Counted from the stretch's first letter, positions 7,570-16,068 are shown. The stretch is 64,000 bases of DNA from Firmicutes bacterium UBA1393 (GCA_002305255.1 DBQN01000076.1:17980-81979), one strand, 5' to 3'. The notes: generated by a model from the letters alone, not told the origin. A program made the numbers and translations.

Positions 7570-9102
7570 ATGAGGAGAGCTTCTGGAGGTCTTGCGACAG
7601 TGCTCACCCTTGCTCTGATAGCGGCCATGGTCGTGCCGGCCGTCGCAGCTGACAGCGTTACGGAGGTACGCCTTAGTGCCGACGTGACCGGCGATGGACG
7701 GGCAGACGTGGTCGAGCTCATCGCAGAGCGTTTCGAGCCCGGCTCTGAGTTTGCGCGATCACGTAAGATCCAACTCACCAACGGAGCAAACGGGCGTGTC
7801 AGCGTCTTGGATCTGGGAGAGAAAGGTGCCGGATACGACGGCCGCCTGTGGACAGCCAATCTCGACACGAACAACGTGCCGGAGCTGATGGTCACGGTGG
7901 CCACAGGCGGTTCAGGCGGTATCATCGTGCCGTTTGTCTTGACGGCCCTGGGCGATTCCGGCCTCAGGCATGTGCCGGTAAGGAGCCCGCTCAGTTCGTC
8001 GCCGAAGGTCGAGTGGAAGCCCCGGGATCATTACCAGATAGGCTTTGAGCACGACTTCGGCGCCGGCGCAATCGCCATCGCCAATGATGAGCCGTTCAAA
8101 GGCCTGTACTCGTCCAAAGGGAAGTTGGTGTCAGAGTTCCAGGTGTATGTGGATGACGTGGGCGCCGTGGAAACGCCAGCCGCCACCAGCGGGACCAAGG
8201 GCGACCTAATCACGTACAGGCAGGCATGGGCTGTGTTTCACGCCAACACCATCGCAGTCGTGCGGACGACGTGGAGATGGAACGGACTTCAGCTGGCGCC
8301 GGTGAATCTGGAAGTGCTGCCGGTGTTCTCGGCATCAGAGTACGGCGAGTATCTGAAGGGCCTCGACAAGCGTAACCCCGTGAAGGCCGTTGACACGGCC
8401 GTCAGCGACTACATGGCCAGGTTTGCGCTCCAACCCCGGGCCATCAGGGAGCTGGCATTCAAGGAGTTCCGCGAGTTCCATCTGTTGCTGGCAGACTCGC
8501 TGGCTACCACCGACACCGCAGCGACTGTGGCCGGCACAGGTGCCCGCATCCCGGCACAGAAGGAGTACAAGGCCGGATTCATCCTGGTGTACTCGGGTGA
8601 GGGCATGTACAACGTTGTCCCCGATCCCGACTTCTATCGGACTACCTTCGCCGGCATGCTCGGGCACGAGTACTCAGAATTCCTCGAGCTCGATGCCATC
8701 GAGCACACTAAGCCCTACGCGATGGACGCCGCCATGGTGGTCCCCCTGGGCGAGGTCGGCGCACGAGTAGCTGCGTGGGAGCACTATATGCGGTCGTACC
8801 CTAACTCGGCCTTTGCCGACGAGGCGAGGCTGCACTACATCTGGCTGCTCTCGGCGTTCCTCGCCGGCACGAACAACACACCGCACGCCGATTACCAGAC
8901 GCGAACCGTATCAGCGTCGGTGCTCAGCGCCCTTGACGAGCACGTGCGGCTTTATCCCGGCACGGCAAGCGCGACGGCGGCAAAGCAGGCGGCAACGATA
9001 TACAGGCAGAACGCCAGAGTCACAGATGCAGTGCGAACCCGCATAATGAAGCTGGTGGACGAGGCCGTCAAGGCCTCGTCAGGCCCGCAGGTCCGCTCTT
9101 AG
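7570..9102 (+). CDS. Secreted protein of unknown function with an FG-GAP/VCBS-like start
   Basis: The protein has an export signal (MRRASGGLATVLTLALIAAM with VPAVAAD cleavage region). Next comes DVTGDGRADVVEL, a calcium-loop motif typical of FG-GAP/VCBS-type repeats, followed by NLDTNNVPELMVTVATGG, which resembles a second copy. The middle and C-terminal parts (about residues 170-510) were not recognised. Two starts are possible: GTG at 7546 and ATG at 7570. The ATG gives a normal signal peptide and has GGAAGTG upstream. It is flanked by opposite-strand genes and so stands alone. It probably acts at the cell surface, but no activity can be named. Confidence 0.75.
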   Translation: MRRASGGLATVLTLALIAAMVVPAVAADSVTEVRLSADVTGDGRADVVELIAERFEPGSEFARSRKIQLTNGANGRVSVLDLGEKGAGYDGRLWTANLDTNNVPELMVTVATGGSGGIIVPFVLTALGDSGLRHVPVRSPLSSSPKVEWKPRDHYQIGFEHDFGAGAIAIANDEPFKGLYSSKGKLVSEFQVYVDDVGAVETPAATSGTKGDLITYRQAWAVFHANTIAVVRTTWRWNGLQLAPVNLEVLPVFSASEYGEYLKGLDKRNPVKAVDTAVSDYMARFALQPRAIRELAFKEFREFHLLLADSLATTDTAATVAGTGARIPAQKEYKAGFILVYSGEGMYNVVPDPDFYRTTFAGMLGHEYSEFLELDAIEHTKPYAMDAAMVVPLGEVGARVAAWEHYMRSYPNSAFADEARLHYIWLLSAFLAGTNNTPHADYQTRTVSASVLSALDEHVRLYPGTASATAAKQAATIYRQNARVTDAVRTRIMKLVDEAVKASSGPQVRS

Positions 9103-9151
9103 CTTTGGCATACTGGTCGTCAGCATCCGCGGTCGGCCATACAGACAGAAC

Positions 9152-9179
9152 GAGCCGTGGGCGTATGCACCCACGGCTC
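9152..9179. terminator. Hairpin terminator between secreted-protein gene and tRNA-Leu
   Basis: GAGCCGTGGG (9152-9161) pairs perfectly with CCCACGGCTC (9170-9179) around an eight-base loop. It lies between two converging transcripts, the rightward secreted-protein gene and the leftward tRNA, and may serve both. Only the minus-strand side is followed by a loosely U-rich stretch. Confidence 0.6.
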
Positions 9180-9203
9180 TAGCCTATCGAGCTGGTGAAA
9201 TCT

Positions 9204-9289
9204 TGGTGCCGGAGGAGGGACTCGAACCCTCACGACCTCGCGATCGGATGATTTTGAGTCATCTGCGTCTGCCATTCCGCCACTCCGGC
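9204..9289 (-). tRNA. tRNA-Leu (anticodon CAA)
   Basis: The minus strand folds as a long-variable-arm tRNA: acceptor GCCGGAG pairs with CTCCGGC, the anticodon stem GATGA/TCATC encloses CTCAAAA giving anticodon CAA, and the T arm is GAGGGTTCGAGTCCCTC. The CCA end is encoded (9204-9206). Leucine identity fits the long variable arm, and CAA reads UUG codons. Confidence 0.96.
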
Positions 9290-9297
9290 GCTACACC

Positions 9298-9326
9298 ATT
9301 CTAGCATGCCCGCAACTAGGGCGCAA
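9298..9326 (-). promoter_or_regulatory. Promoter of tRNA-Leu
   Basis: On the minus strand TTGCGC (9321-9326) and TAGAAT (9298-9303) are spaced by exactly 17 bp and lie nine bases before the tRNA 5' end. This matches a housekeeping sigma-A promoter. Confidence 0.65.
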
Positions 9327-9414
9327 CTCACTACAGGCAGCTCACAACCGCGTTACGGCGTGCTACAACACGGCGCGTAGTGTGCTCCGGCACGTGCTGA
9401 GGCAGCGTTCCTGA

Positions 9415-9948
9415 CTAGTTCATCAACTGCTTTCCGAGGAACGCAGCCGCGGTCTCGGCAAGCTTGATCTCGGTGTTCCCCATCTGCCGGGGTTCCTTGC
9501 TCATCAGCACCACCAGGCCGGCCTTGTTGTCGCCTGACCGTATCGGCGTTACGACCTGCGTTGCGAACTGCAGACCGTCTACTACGGGGTTCTCGTTCGG
9601 AGACGACGCCACAAAGGTAGATGTCATGCTCAGCATCTCAGTGGCCTGCTCGGATATGCGCTTTTCGAGCAACGGCTTCTTGGGCGTGCCGGCGACGGCG
9701 ACGACCTCGGTATCATCGGTGATCAGAGCCACGCATCCGGTAGCGTCGAACAACGAGTCGGCATACTCTTGCGCGAAAAGGCTGAGGTCGGTCATGGGAG
9801 AGTACTTCTTCAGAATGACCTCTCCGTCTCGGTCGGTGAATATCTCAAGGGGATCTCCTTCTCTGATCCTGAGGGTCCTGCGGATCTCCTTTGGAATGAC
9901 GACTCGTCCAAGATCGTCGATGCGTCTTACAATGCCCGTTGCTTTCAC
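9415..9948 (-). CDS. spoVT: Stage V sporulation protein T, AbrB-like regulator
   Basis: The 177-residue protein starts VKATGIVRRIDDLGRVVIPK, almost identical to the known SpoVT N-terminal AbrB/MazE-type DNA-binding domain. RRTLRIREGDPLEIF and VILKKYSP continue the match, and a C-terminal GAF-like domain (about residues 55-177) follows. The length equals that of Bacillus SpoVT. The GTG start at 9948 lies after GGGAGGG; the frame stays open to 10134 without similarity. SpoVT tunes forespore (sigma-G) gene expression. The gene is 80 bp downstream of pfkA, so it may have its own promoter. Confidence 0.93.
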   Translation of the reverse strand: MKATGIVRRIDDLGRVVIPKEIRRTLRIREGDPLEIFTDRDGEVILKKYSPMTDLSLFAQEYADSLFDATGCVALITDDTEVVAVAGTPKKPLLEKRISEQATEMLSMTSTFVASSPNENPVVDGLQFATQVVTPIRSGDNKAGLVVLMSKEPRQMGNTEIKLAETAAAFLGKQLMN

Positions 9949-10028
9949 TTCTTGCCCTCCCATTTCGTTGGCACCGTCATCAAGAGTATTCTGCCGTAGC
10001 TGCCATATCCATATACTAAAGCGCTGAA

Positions 10029-11033
10029 CTAGGGCATGGATAGGATGGCTGCCAGATCGTAATAGTCCGAGCTGTACGGCCTCTTCATGGCCAGAGACTC
10101 TCCGAACGGTATCACTTTGATATCGCTGCCCCATATCCCCAGTACGACGTCGCGTCCGCCCGCCAACAACACGTCAACGGCTTTGGCGCCCAAAGTGGTG
10201 GCCAGCATCCTGTCGCGCGCCGACGGAGCCCCACCACGCTGTATGTGCCCGAGCACTATGATCCGGGTGTCGAAGCCAGTGTATTCTGCTATCTGCTGCC
10301 CTACACGGTAGCCGCATCCATCTGTGAAGAGCTCTCCCTGCGACGCAAGACAGCGCGAGTCGGCACCTTCCGCCACCACGACGATACTGTGGCTCTTGCC
10401 GGCTCTAGACCCTTCCATGATCTTCTGACATACCTGGCGGATATCGAACTCGACCTCGGGTATGAGTATGCTTTCCGCTCCTCCTGTAAGCCCCGTGTAG
10501 AGAGCTATGTGCCCTGCCGACCTGCCCATCACTTCGACTACGTATGTACGCTCATGAGACGTCGCCGTATCCCTGATCTTGTTGATAGCGTCAATGACGG
10601 TGTTGCAGGCTGTGTCAAAACCGATCGCGTACTCCGTCGAGCCGATGTCATTGTCTATAGTAGCGGGAATGCCCACACACGGCATGCCCATGGCTGCGAG
10701 GAGGCTCAATCCCGTAAACGTTCCGTCGCCGCCAATCCCCACGAGCGCGTCGACTTCATATGTTCTCAGCTGCAGCAGAGCCTTGGCCCTTCCCTCTTCA
10801 GTGCGGAACTCATCCGATCGCGCTGACTTGAGGATGGTTCCCCCTCGCTGCAGTATGTCGCCTACCGTTCGCGATCTCATCTCGCTGAAATCGCCGTTGA
10901 TAAGACCGTGGAACCCGCGGCGCACTCCCACGACTTCAAGCCCATGGTAGAGTGCCTTTCGCACCACTGCCCTGATCGCCGCGTTCATGCCCGGGGCGTC
11001 ACCGCCACTGGTCAATACCGCGATTCGCCTCAA
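10029..11033 (-). CDS. pfkA: 6-phosphofructokinase, ATP type
   Basis: The product begins LRRIAVLTSGGDAPGMNAAI, the standard PfkA nucleotide-binding start. It has the catalytic region ATIDNDI, the substrate loop EVMGRSAGHIAL, and GGDGTF at the ATP/PPi-discriminating site (glycine rather than the aspartate of PPi enzymes). At about 334 aa it is slightly longer than the 320 aa of typical bacterial PfkA. TTG at 11033 has GGGGAGGGG five bases upstream and gives the family start; GTG at 11039 is possible but too close to that ribosome site. It performs the committed step of glycolysis. dnaE, DUF2007 and pfkA form one leftward run. Confidence 0.94.
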   Translation of the reverse strand: MRRIAVLTSGGDAPGMNAAIRAVVRKALYHGLEVVGVRRGFHGLINGDFSEMRSRTVGDILQRGGTILKSARSDEFRTEEGRAKALLQLRTYEVDALVGIGGDGTFTGLSLLAAMGMPCVGIPATIDNDIGSTEYAIGFDTACNTVIDAINKIRDTATSHERTYVVEVMGRSAGHIALYTGLTGGAESILIPEVEFDIRQVCQKIMEGSRAGKSHSIVVVAEGADSRCLASQGELFTDGCGYRVGQQIAEYTGFDTRIIVLGHIQRGGAPSARDRMLATTLGAKAVDVLLAGGRDVVLGIWGSDIKVIPFGESLAMKRPYSSDYYDLAAILSMP

Positions 11034-11077
11034 TGGCACCCCTCCCCAAAAGGCGATTCTGTACGCTAGTAAAGATA

Positions 11078-11278
11078 CTATTGACAGGCGTAAGCGTCAA
11101 GGACTTCCCTCGCTTCATCAGCCTCCGACTCCGCCACCATTACCTCGACTTCAGCGTAATCGCCCATCTGCGGCACCCCGACGGGCCGCAGCACCACTGG
11201 GATGCCCTCGCCCTTGAGCACGTTTCCGATGAGTTCGGCCTCTGCCCTGTTAGAGGCCACAAATACGACAGTCAACAT
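11078..11278 (-). CDS. DUF2007-type small protein
   Basis: A 66-residue protein. It starts MLTVVFVASNRAEAELIGNV, followed by EGIPVVLRP and a closing EVMVAESEADEAREVLDAY. This is the pattern of DUF2007, described as a putative signal-transducing or ferredoxin-like small fold (beta-alpha-beta with a conserved final helix). GGAGGTG sits seven bases before the ATG. It lies 15 bp after dnaE and 44 bp before pfkA in one transcript. Its role is unknown in all members I recall. Confidence 0.8.
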   Translation of the reverse strand: MLTVVFVASNRAEAELIGNVLKGEGIPVVLRPVGVPQMGDYAEVEVMVAESEADEAREVLDAYACQ

Positions 11279-11293
11279 GTCGCGACACCTCCA

Positions 11294-14200
11294 CTACTGG
11301 TCAGGCAGTGTCCAGACCGCATCGGCCAGGATCTTTGCCCCCTCTTCTTTCACATCTAGCTTGCCCCTCACCGCGATTCGCGCGTCTTCAACGATCAGTT
11401 GCCTGCACTGTTCGAAGGTTCGCGGGAACACGATGACCTCCACTTGCCCCGACATATCCTCCATCTGAACAAAGGCCATGGGCTGCCCGGTGCGGGCAGA
11501 TATCTGTTTTCGCGCCGTCACGACTCCGGCTACCGTGACGACCTCTCCGTCGCGGTGGTTGGGGAGGTCTCTTATCTGTACGCTCGCCACGCTCCGCAAT
11601 ACTGAGGCGATGGATGCCAGGGGATGCCCTGACAGATACACTCCGAGCAACTCCTTCTCCATAGCAAGTACCTGGTCTTGACGGAACTCAGGCACGTCGG
11701 GAAGGGCGGTCAAGCCTGCACCGAATTCGGCCGGCGATGAGAAGAGATCAAACAGTGAGGCCTGCCCCGACTGGGCCATCCGCTGCCTCGTAGCCGCGGC
11801 TTCGCACACCTGGTCCATAACAGTCACCAGCTGCCGCCTGTTCCCGAAGCCATAGAAAGCCCCGACCCTGATGAGGCTCTCCACCGCCTTGCGGTTGACA
11901 GTGTTCATGTCTACCCTTGAGCAGAAGTCGTCCAACGATGTGAACTCGCCGCCGGACGTGCGCTCCGTGATGATGGCGCTCACCGCACCGTCTCCTAGGT
12001 TCTTGACCGCACCCAGACCGAATCGTATGGCCTGCCCTTCCACGGAGAAGGCCCTCAGGCTCTTGTTCACCGAGGGCGGAAGCACCTTCACACCATTGGC
12101 TTTGCACACATCGATATACATGCCAATCCGGTCGGATGAACTCATCCACGATGAGAGCGTCGCCGCCATGAACTCAGGGAAGTAGTGGTGCCTCAGGTAA
12201 GCCGTCCTATAGGATATCAGGCCGTAGGCAGCGCTGTGAGATTTGTTGAACCCGTAGCCCGCAAACCTCTGTATCAGAGAGAAGACCTCTGCTGCCACGC
12301 GCTCGTCGACGCCTCTCTCCCTGGCGCCGGCCATGAACTTGCCCTCGAGACTCTGGATGACCTCGGGTTTCTTCTTGCCCATGGCGCGTCGCAGCATGTC
12401 GGCCTCACCCAGGCTGAATCCAGCCAGCTCGCTGGCTACCTGCATCACCTGTTCCTGATACAGCATCACACCGTAGGTGGGGCTGAGTATCCTCTCGAGC
12501 GCGGGGTGGGGGTAACGGACACAGGCGTGGTCCCGTTTGCCCCTGACAAAGTCGCCGGCCATCACCATCGGGCCGGGGCGGCCCAGTGCCACGATGGCAA
12601 CTATGTCTTCGAATCTCGTGGGCTTGACCTCGCGAAGCATGTTCTGGAACATGCTGCTCTCCAGCTGGAACACGCCCTCCGACTCTGCCCGGCACAGCAT
12701 GGCGTACACATCGGGATCATCGAGGGGTATGGAGTCCATGTCCACCCTTTCCCCGCGAGTTTGCTCGATCATGTCGACGCACTGCCCTATCACCGTGAGG
12801 GTACGAAGGCCGAGGAAGTCCATCTTGAGTATCCCGAGGCATTCCAGAGCATCCATTGCATACTGCGTAGTCACTACGCCATCATTTGTCTTGAACAAAG
12901 GAACGTGTCGAGTGATGGTGTCGGCCGAGATGACCACACCTGCGGCATGCACCGACGGATGCCGCGGCGCACCCTCCACCGCTTTCGCCATGGTTATCAT
13001 CTCGCGCACTGCGGGGCTTCCGGCCACGGCGGCAGATAGCTCCGGCGACAGCTCCAATGCCCTGTCGATCGTCATGTTCAGTTCATTGGGCACGAGTTTG
13101 GCAATGCGATCCACCTCGTTGTAGGCGAGCTTGAGTGCCCTACCCACGTCCCTGATGGCCGCGCGCGCTCCGAGGGTGCCGAAGGTGATGATCTGCGCTA
13201 CCCTGTCAGACCCGTACTTTGCCGCGACATACTCGATGACTTCGCCTCGCCGCTCATAGCAGAAGTCAACGTCTATGTCGGGCATCGTCACGCGCTCAGG
13301 ATTGAGGAACCTCTCAAACAAGAGGCCGTACTTGAGGGGGTCTATATCCGTGATCCCCAGGCAGTACGCCACAAGACTGCCCGGAACCGAGCCCCTGCCC
13401 GGGCCGACGTATATGCCGCGGCTCTTTGCGAAACTTATGAAATCCCACACAATCAGGAAGTAGCCTGAGTAGCCCATACGTTGGATGATGCCGAGCTCGA
13501 ACCGGAGCCTGCTCTCTATCTCAGCCGTCAACTCCGGGTATCGCCTGGCGGCGCCTTCCCGGCACAACCTGGCCAGGTAGGAGTCGCGGGTCTCACCTTC
13601 AGGTGGAGTGTAGTCAGGCACGTGCATGTGGCCGAAATCCAACTCCACATTGCACATCTCGGCGATCCTCAGAGTGTTCTGGCATGCCCCCGGAATACTG
13701 CCAAGGGCACGGTGCATCTCCTCAGGCGACTTCAGGTAGAACTGGTCGGTGGGAAACCGCATTCTCCCAGGGTCATCGATGGTGGATGCAGTCTGGATGC
13801 AGAGCAACACGTCGTGCGCACGGGCATCTTCACGCCTCAGGTAATGCGCATCATTGGTCGCCACGAGCGGTGCTCCGGTGACACGCGCAAGCTCAATCAG
13901 GCGGCGGTTCACGTCTTCCTGAACCTGCATCCCATTAGACTGCACCTCAAGGAAGAAGTGCTCCGGACCGAAGATGTCACGATAAACGCCTACAGCCCTA
14001 CTGGCCTCATCCAAACTGCCTGTTCTGAGACGGCGTGGCACTTCCCCCGAAAGGCACGCCGAAAGCGCTACCAGTCCGGCAGAGTGTTGAGCGAGGTAGT
14101 CCTTGTCTACGCGTGGCTTGTAGTAGAACCCCTGGGTATAGGCAGCGCTCGAGATCTCCATCAGGTTGGCGTAGCCTACGTCGTTGGCCGCCAGCAGTAT

Positions 14201-14422
14201 GAGATGGTATGGGTCGTCATCAAGCCTGCCCTCGCGCTGGTGCATGCTGCGCTGAGCCACGTAGACCTCGCATCCGATGATCGGCTTGAGACCTGCCTCG
14301 CGCATGCTGCGGTAGAACTCCACAGCACCAAACAGGCAGCCGTGGTCGGTGATGGCGCACGAGGCCATCCCCAGCTCCTTGAGGCGCGCTGGTAAGAGGT
14401 CAGTCCTGCAAGCTCCGTCCAC
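11294..14422 (-). CDS. dnaE: DNA polymerase III alpha subunit (DnaE1), reading frame interrupted by TGA near the start
   Basis: The 1042-codon frame encodes a DnaE-type replicative polymerase. It has the PHP-domain body (MASCAITDHGCLFGAVEFY), the polymerase core (YVGPGRGSVPGSLVAYCLGI, then PDIDVDF with catalytic aspartates), a helix-hairpin-helix region (GYGFNKSHSAAYGLISY) and a C-terminal OB fold (VTVAGVVTARKQI). It opens at a GTG in VDGACR, which has no good ribosome site. Upstream, in the same frame, an ATG at 14473 with a very strong AGAGGAGGTG site encodes MGEFVHLHLHTQYSLL, the normal DnaE start with its PHP metal ligands HLH, and is then cut by TGA at 14425-14423. The polymerase core is intact. 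The full product would need read-through, reinitiation at the overlapping GTG, or a sequencing correction. Confidence 0.9.
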   Translation of the reverse strand: MDGACRTDLLPARLKELGMASCAITDHGCLFGAVEFYRSMREAGLKPIIGCEVYVAQRSMHQREGRLDDDPYHLILLAANDVGYANLMEISSAAYTQGFYYKPRVDKDYLAQHSAGLVALSACLSGEVPRRLRTGSLDEASRAVGVYRDIFGPEHFFLEVQSNGMQVQEDVNRRLIELARVTGAPLVATNDAHYLRREDARAHDVLLCIQTASTIDDPGRMRFPTDQFYLKSPEEMHRALGSIPGACQNTLRIAEMCNVELDFGHMHVPDYTPPEGETRDSYLARLCREGAARRYPELTAEIESRLRFELGIIQRMGYSGYFLIVWDFISFAKSRGIYVGPGRGSVPGSLVAYCLGITDIDPLKYGLLFERFLNPERVTMPDIDVDFCYERRGEVIEYVAAKYGSDRVAQIITFGTLGARAAIRDVGRALKLAYNEVDRIAKLVPNELNMTIDRALELSPELSAAVAGSPAVREMITMAKAVEGAPRHPSVHAAGVVISADTITRHVPLFKTNDGVVTTQYAMDALECLGILKMDFLGLRTLTVIGQCVDMIEQTRGERVDMDSIPLDDPDVYAMLCRAESEGVFQLESSMFQNMLREVKPTRFEDIVAIVALGRPGPMVMAGDFVRGKRDHACVRYPHPALERILSPTYGVMLYQEQVMQVASELAGFSLGEADMLRRAMGKKKPEVIQSLEGKFMAGARERGVDERVAAEVFSLIQRFAGYGFNKSHSAAYGLISYRTAYLRHHYFPEFMAATLSSWMSSSDRIGMYIDVCKANGVKVLPPSVNKSLRAFSVEGQAIRFGLGAVKNLGDGAVSAIITERTSGGEFTSLDDFCSRVDMNTVNRKAVESLIRVGAFYGFGNRRQLVTVMDQVCEAAATRQRMAQSGQASLFDLFSSPAEFGAGLTALPDVPEFRQDQVLAMEKELLGVYLSGHPLASIASVLRSVASVQIRDLPNHRDGEVVTVAGVVTARKQISARTGQPMAFVQMEDMSGQVEVIVFPRTFEQCRQLIVEDARIAVRGKLDVKEEGAKILADAVWTLPDQ

Positions 14423-14473
14423 TCACAGGAGGGAGTATTGCGTATGTAGATGCAGATGCACAAACTCCCCCAT
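14423..14473 (-). CDS. Upstream 16-residue segment of dnaE ending in in-frame TGA
   Basis: ATG at 14473 follows AGAGGAGGTG by a few bases and reads MGEFVHLHLHTQYSLL before TGA. The next codon is GTG, then GACGGAGCT (DGA). In ordinary DnaE proteins SLL is followed directly by DGA, so six extra bases (TGAGTG) interrupt an otherwise canonical N-terminus. It is either a genuine mini-ORF coupled to the main frame or the detached beginning of dnaE. Confidence 0.8.
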   Translation of the reverse strand: MGEFVHLHLHTQYSLL

Positions 14474-14516
14474 CAGACCACCTCCTCTGGAAAAACAGTA
14501 TCATTCCATGGACTCA

Positions 14517-14547
14517 GGCCGTATGAGAGCTTGACTCTCGTACGGCC
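14517..14547 (-). terminator. Strong 13-bp hairpin upstream of dnaE
   Basis: GGCCGTATGAGAG (14517-14529) and CTCTCGTACGGCC (14535-14547) pair over 13 bases with one G-U, loop CTTGA. It follows the small gene ending at 14561 and precedes dnaE on the minus strand. There is no adjacent U-run, so it is a weak intrinsic terminator or a processing/attenuation hairpin. Confidence 0.5.
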
Positions 14548-14560
14548 CGATACCTGATCG

Positions 14561-14728
14561 TCAAGGAAGATCGTCGCGGCGCGCGTTCGGCGGCTCCAGG
14601 CTCATCGACCACCAGCCCTTGATGTCGGAATCTGGCATGCCATCCTCTTGCCATTCCATCTCGAGGAGGATCGCGTCGATGATGTCGCTGTCGCTGTACT
14701 CGGAAGGTATTCTGCCGACGCCGTTCAT
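14561..14728 (-). CDS. Small acidic protein of unknown function
   Basis: This 55-residue frame starts at ATG 14728 with GGAGGT eight bases upstream. It reads MNGVGRIPSEYSDSDIIDAI and later LLEMEWQEDGMPDSDIKGWW. It is acidic, with no signal or membrane segment. The good ribosome site and non-random composition suggest a real gene. It is downstream of the M29 peptidase gene on the same strand and may share its transcript. Not recognised. Confidence 0.5.
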   Translation of the reverse strand: MNGVGRIPSEYSDSDIIDAILLEMEWQEDGMPDSDIKGWWSMSLEPPNARRDDLP

Positions 14729-14783
14729 TCTGAACACCTCCACGGTTGCGCCCCTTGGCGCATGCTCTATTACATCACACGCC

Positions 14784-15737
14784 TCAATCCGTAAACTTCC
14801 CTGATTCCATAATGGTTACGCCGTCGATGACCACTGTTGGCGCGAGCACGATCCCATCAAGATGACTGGGCACGCTGACGATGCCGCCCATGTGGCTGTT
14901 GTCGCCTATTGCGATGTGGATCGTGCCCATGACCTTCTCGTCCTCCAGCACGCTGCCGGTGAGTACTGCCCGCTCGTTTGTGCCGATGCCCAGCTCGGCA
15001 ATGTTCCGGGCCGCCAGGCCAAGGGGGGCTATGATGCTCTCCAGTACCTCAGCGGCTTTCCCGCCACTGATATCAACAGCATAGCCATTCTCCACCCGTA
15101 TCCTGACCTTCTCTCCGACGTACTCCTGGCCGGCCATGGCGCCGTCGGCCACGAACACCCCGTTGGCCTTGCCTTCCACGGGCGCTATATAGGCTTCCCC
15201 GGCCGGCAAGTTTCCGAAAGCTCCCGGCTCACGAAGGATCCCAGTGTCAGGTTCTCCTGAGCGCCCGTCGAGCACCAACGTAAGATCCGTGCCGTCGGCA
15301 TTGGTTATCCTGACGCTGCTGCCACGCGTGAGGATGTCGGCATACTTGCGTGAGCGGGCCGCTACCGCGTGGTAATCCGCGGCAAGGCACCGCGCCATGC
15401 ACTCCTCCGAGATGCCCGGAAGTGTGGCGCAGCGCACACCGGCCTTCGACGCCTCTTCCCTGGCAACGGTGTGGCTCAAGGACTTGCTGGTCGGCGCCAG
15501 TACGATATCGACGTGCTTCATGATCTCGGCTATGCCCCTCGGAGGCTCTTCGCCGTTGCGGGTTCTGGGCAGCATCTCCACGACCATGGCCTCAAGGCCA
15601 AGGAGCCGTCCTGCCTCAAAAAGCGCGCGCCCAATACGGTGTGTGCCCTCATCCATAATGACCAGCATGGACTCGCCTGCTTTCGCTCCCATGCAGTCAC
15701 GTACGGCGATGATGGCCGCATCCTGCAGACTCGGCAT
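14784..15737 (-). CDS. M29-type aminopeptidase (aminopeptidase T family)
   Basis: This 317-residue protein resembles the thermophilic metallo-aminopeptidase M29 family. Residues in the positions of the metal ligands are visible: LGIGTNERA (Glu), EDEKVMGTIHIAIGDN (Glu and His) and SHLDGIVLAP (His and Asp). Family members are usually 370-410 aa, so this is a short form with a reduced N-terminal part. A related branch holds ring-cleaving dioxygenases (NicX), so peptidase activity is likely but not certain. AGGGGGA precedes the ATG. It lies divergent from mgtE. Confidence 0.75.
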   Translation of the reverse strand: MPSLQDAAIIAVRDCMGAKAGESMLVIMDEGTHRIGRALFEAGRLLGLEAMVVEMLPRTRNGEEPPRGIAEIMKHVDIVLAPTSKSLSHTVAREEASKAGVRCATLPGISEECMARCLAADYHAVAARSRKYADILTRGSSVRITNADGTDLTLVLDGRSGEPDTGILREPGAFGNLPAGEAYIAPVEGKANGVFVADGAMAGQEYVGEKVRIRVENGYAVDISGGKAAEVLESIIAPLGLAARNIAELGIGTNERAVLTGSVLEDEKVMGTIHIAIGDNSHMGGIVSVPSHLDGIVLAPTVVIDGVTIMESGKFTD

Positions 15738-15892
15738 GACTAGTCCCCCTCTACTCTGCAGCTGTCACAGTGTCAGACGTCGGAAGGCCTTTGGTTCATC
15801 TTCCGTGCATCTTCATATTATCATAAATCGACAGGTCAGGTAGGCTCTCGGGAAAAGCAACGGCAACGATGGCGAATCGTGACTCATGGTAG

Positions 15893-15898
15893 TATAAT
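15893..15898 (+). promoter_or_regulatory. -10 element of the mgtE transcript
   Basis: A perfect TATAAT stands about 38 bp before the first stem of the mgtE leader. The -35 at 17 bp spacing is TGGCGA, a poor match, which would fit a regulated or weak promoter. It implies a leader RNA of roughly 165 nucleotides. Confidence 0.55.
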
Positions 15899-15935
15899 TG
15901 GAGAGGTGTATGAACCTGACCAACAAAGGGGGGAA

Positions 15936-16068
15936 CACTGGTGGACGGTGACCCGGGGAGTAGGTGCCCTGCGTTACGCCGAACGTGCCTCGAAAAGGCC
16001 AACACTACTAAGGGGCCAAGATCCGCCAGTGTGCCTGGCCGGGTCTGACGCCCCTGCTTGGGGGTGTC
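15936..16068 (+). ncRNA. Structured mgtE leader RNA, riboswitch-like, with Shine-Dalgarno-sequestering hairpin
   Basis: A closing stem of ten pairs (CACTGGTGGA 15936-15945 with TCCGCCAGTG 16022-16031, one G-U) encloses a multi-stem core. The core has AGTAGGTG (15959-15966) with CACTACT (16003-16009), hairpin CGTT/AACG (15972-15985) and hairpin GCCT/AGGC (15987-15999). After the closing stem comes GACGCCCC/GGGGTGTC (16047-16068), whose 3' arm contains the mgtE ribosome site. GACCCGG (15950-15956) can also pair fully with CCGGGTC (16039-16045), an alternative seven-pair helix that could couple the core to the ribosome-site hairpin. This is the layout of a translational riboswitch. I do not recognise the M-box or Mn-sensing consensus. 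The Mg2+ link is inferred from the gene. Confidence 0.65.

Noticed and set aside
12185..13039. Open frame of about 284 codons opposite dnaE
   Set aside because: Antisense shadow of the polymerase core; its protein has no recognisable motif.
14420..14473. Selenocysteine or TGA-as-tryptophan reading in dnaE
   Set aside because: No convincing selenocysteine hairpin follows the TGA, the position is not a cysteine in DnaE proteins, and TGA is an ordinary stop in other genes of the window.
15936..16068. M-box Mg2+ riboswitch or yybP-ykoY Mn2+ riboswitch in front of mgtE
   Set aside because: The M-box 5' motif around TTAGGTGAGGCTCC and its partner near the 3' end are not present. GGGGAGTAG recalls the Mn class, but the required conserved second loop was not found. 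The structure is therefore reported as unassigned.
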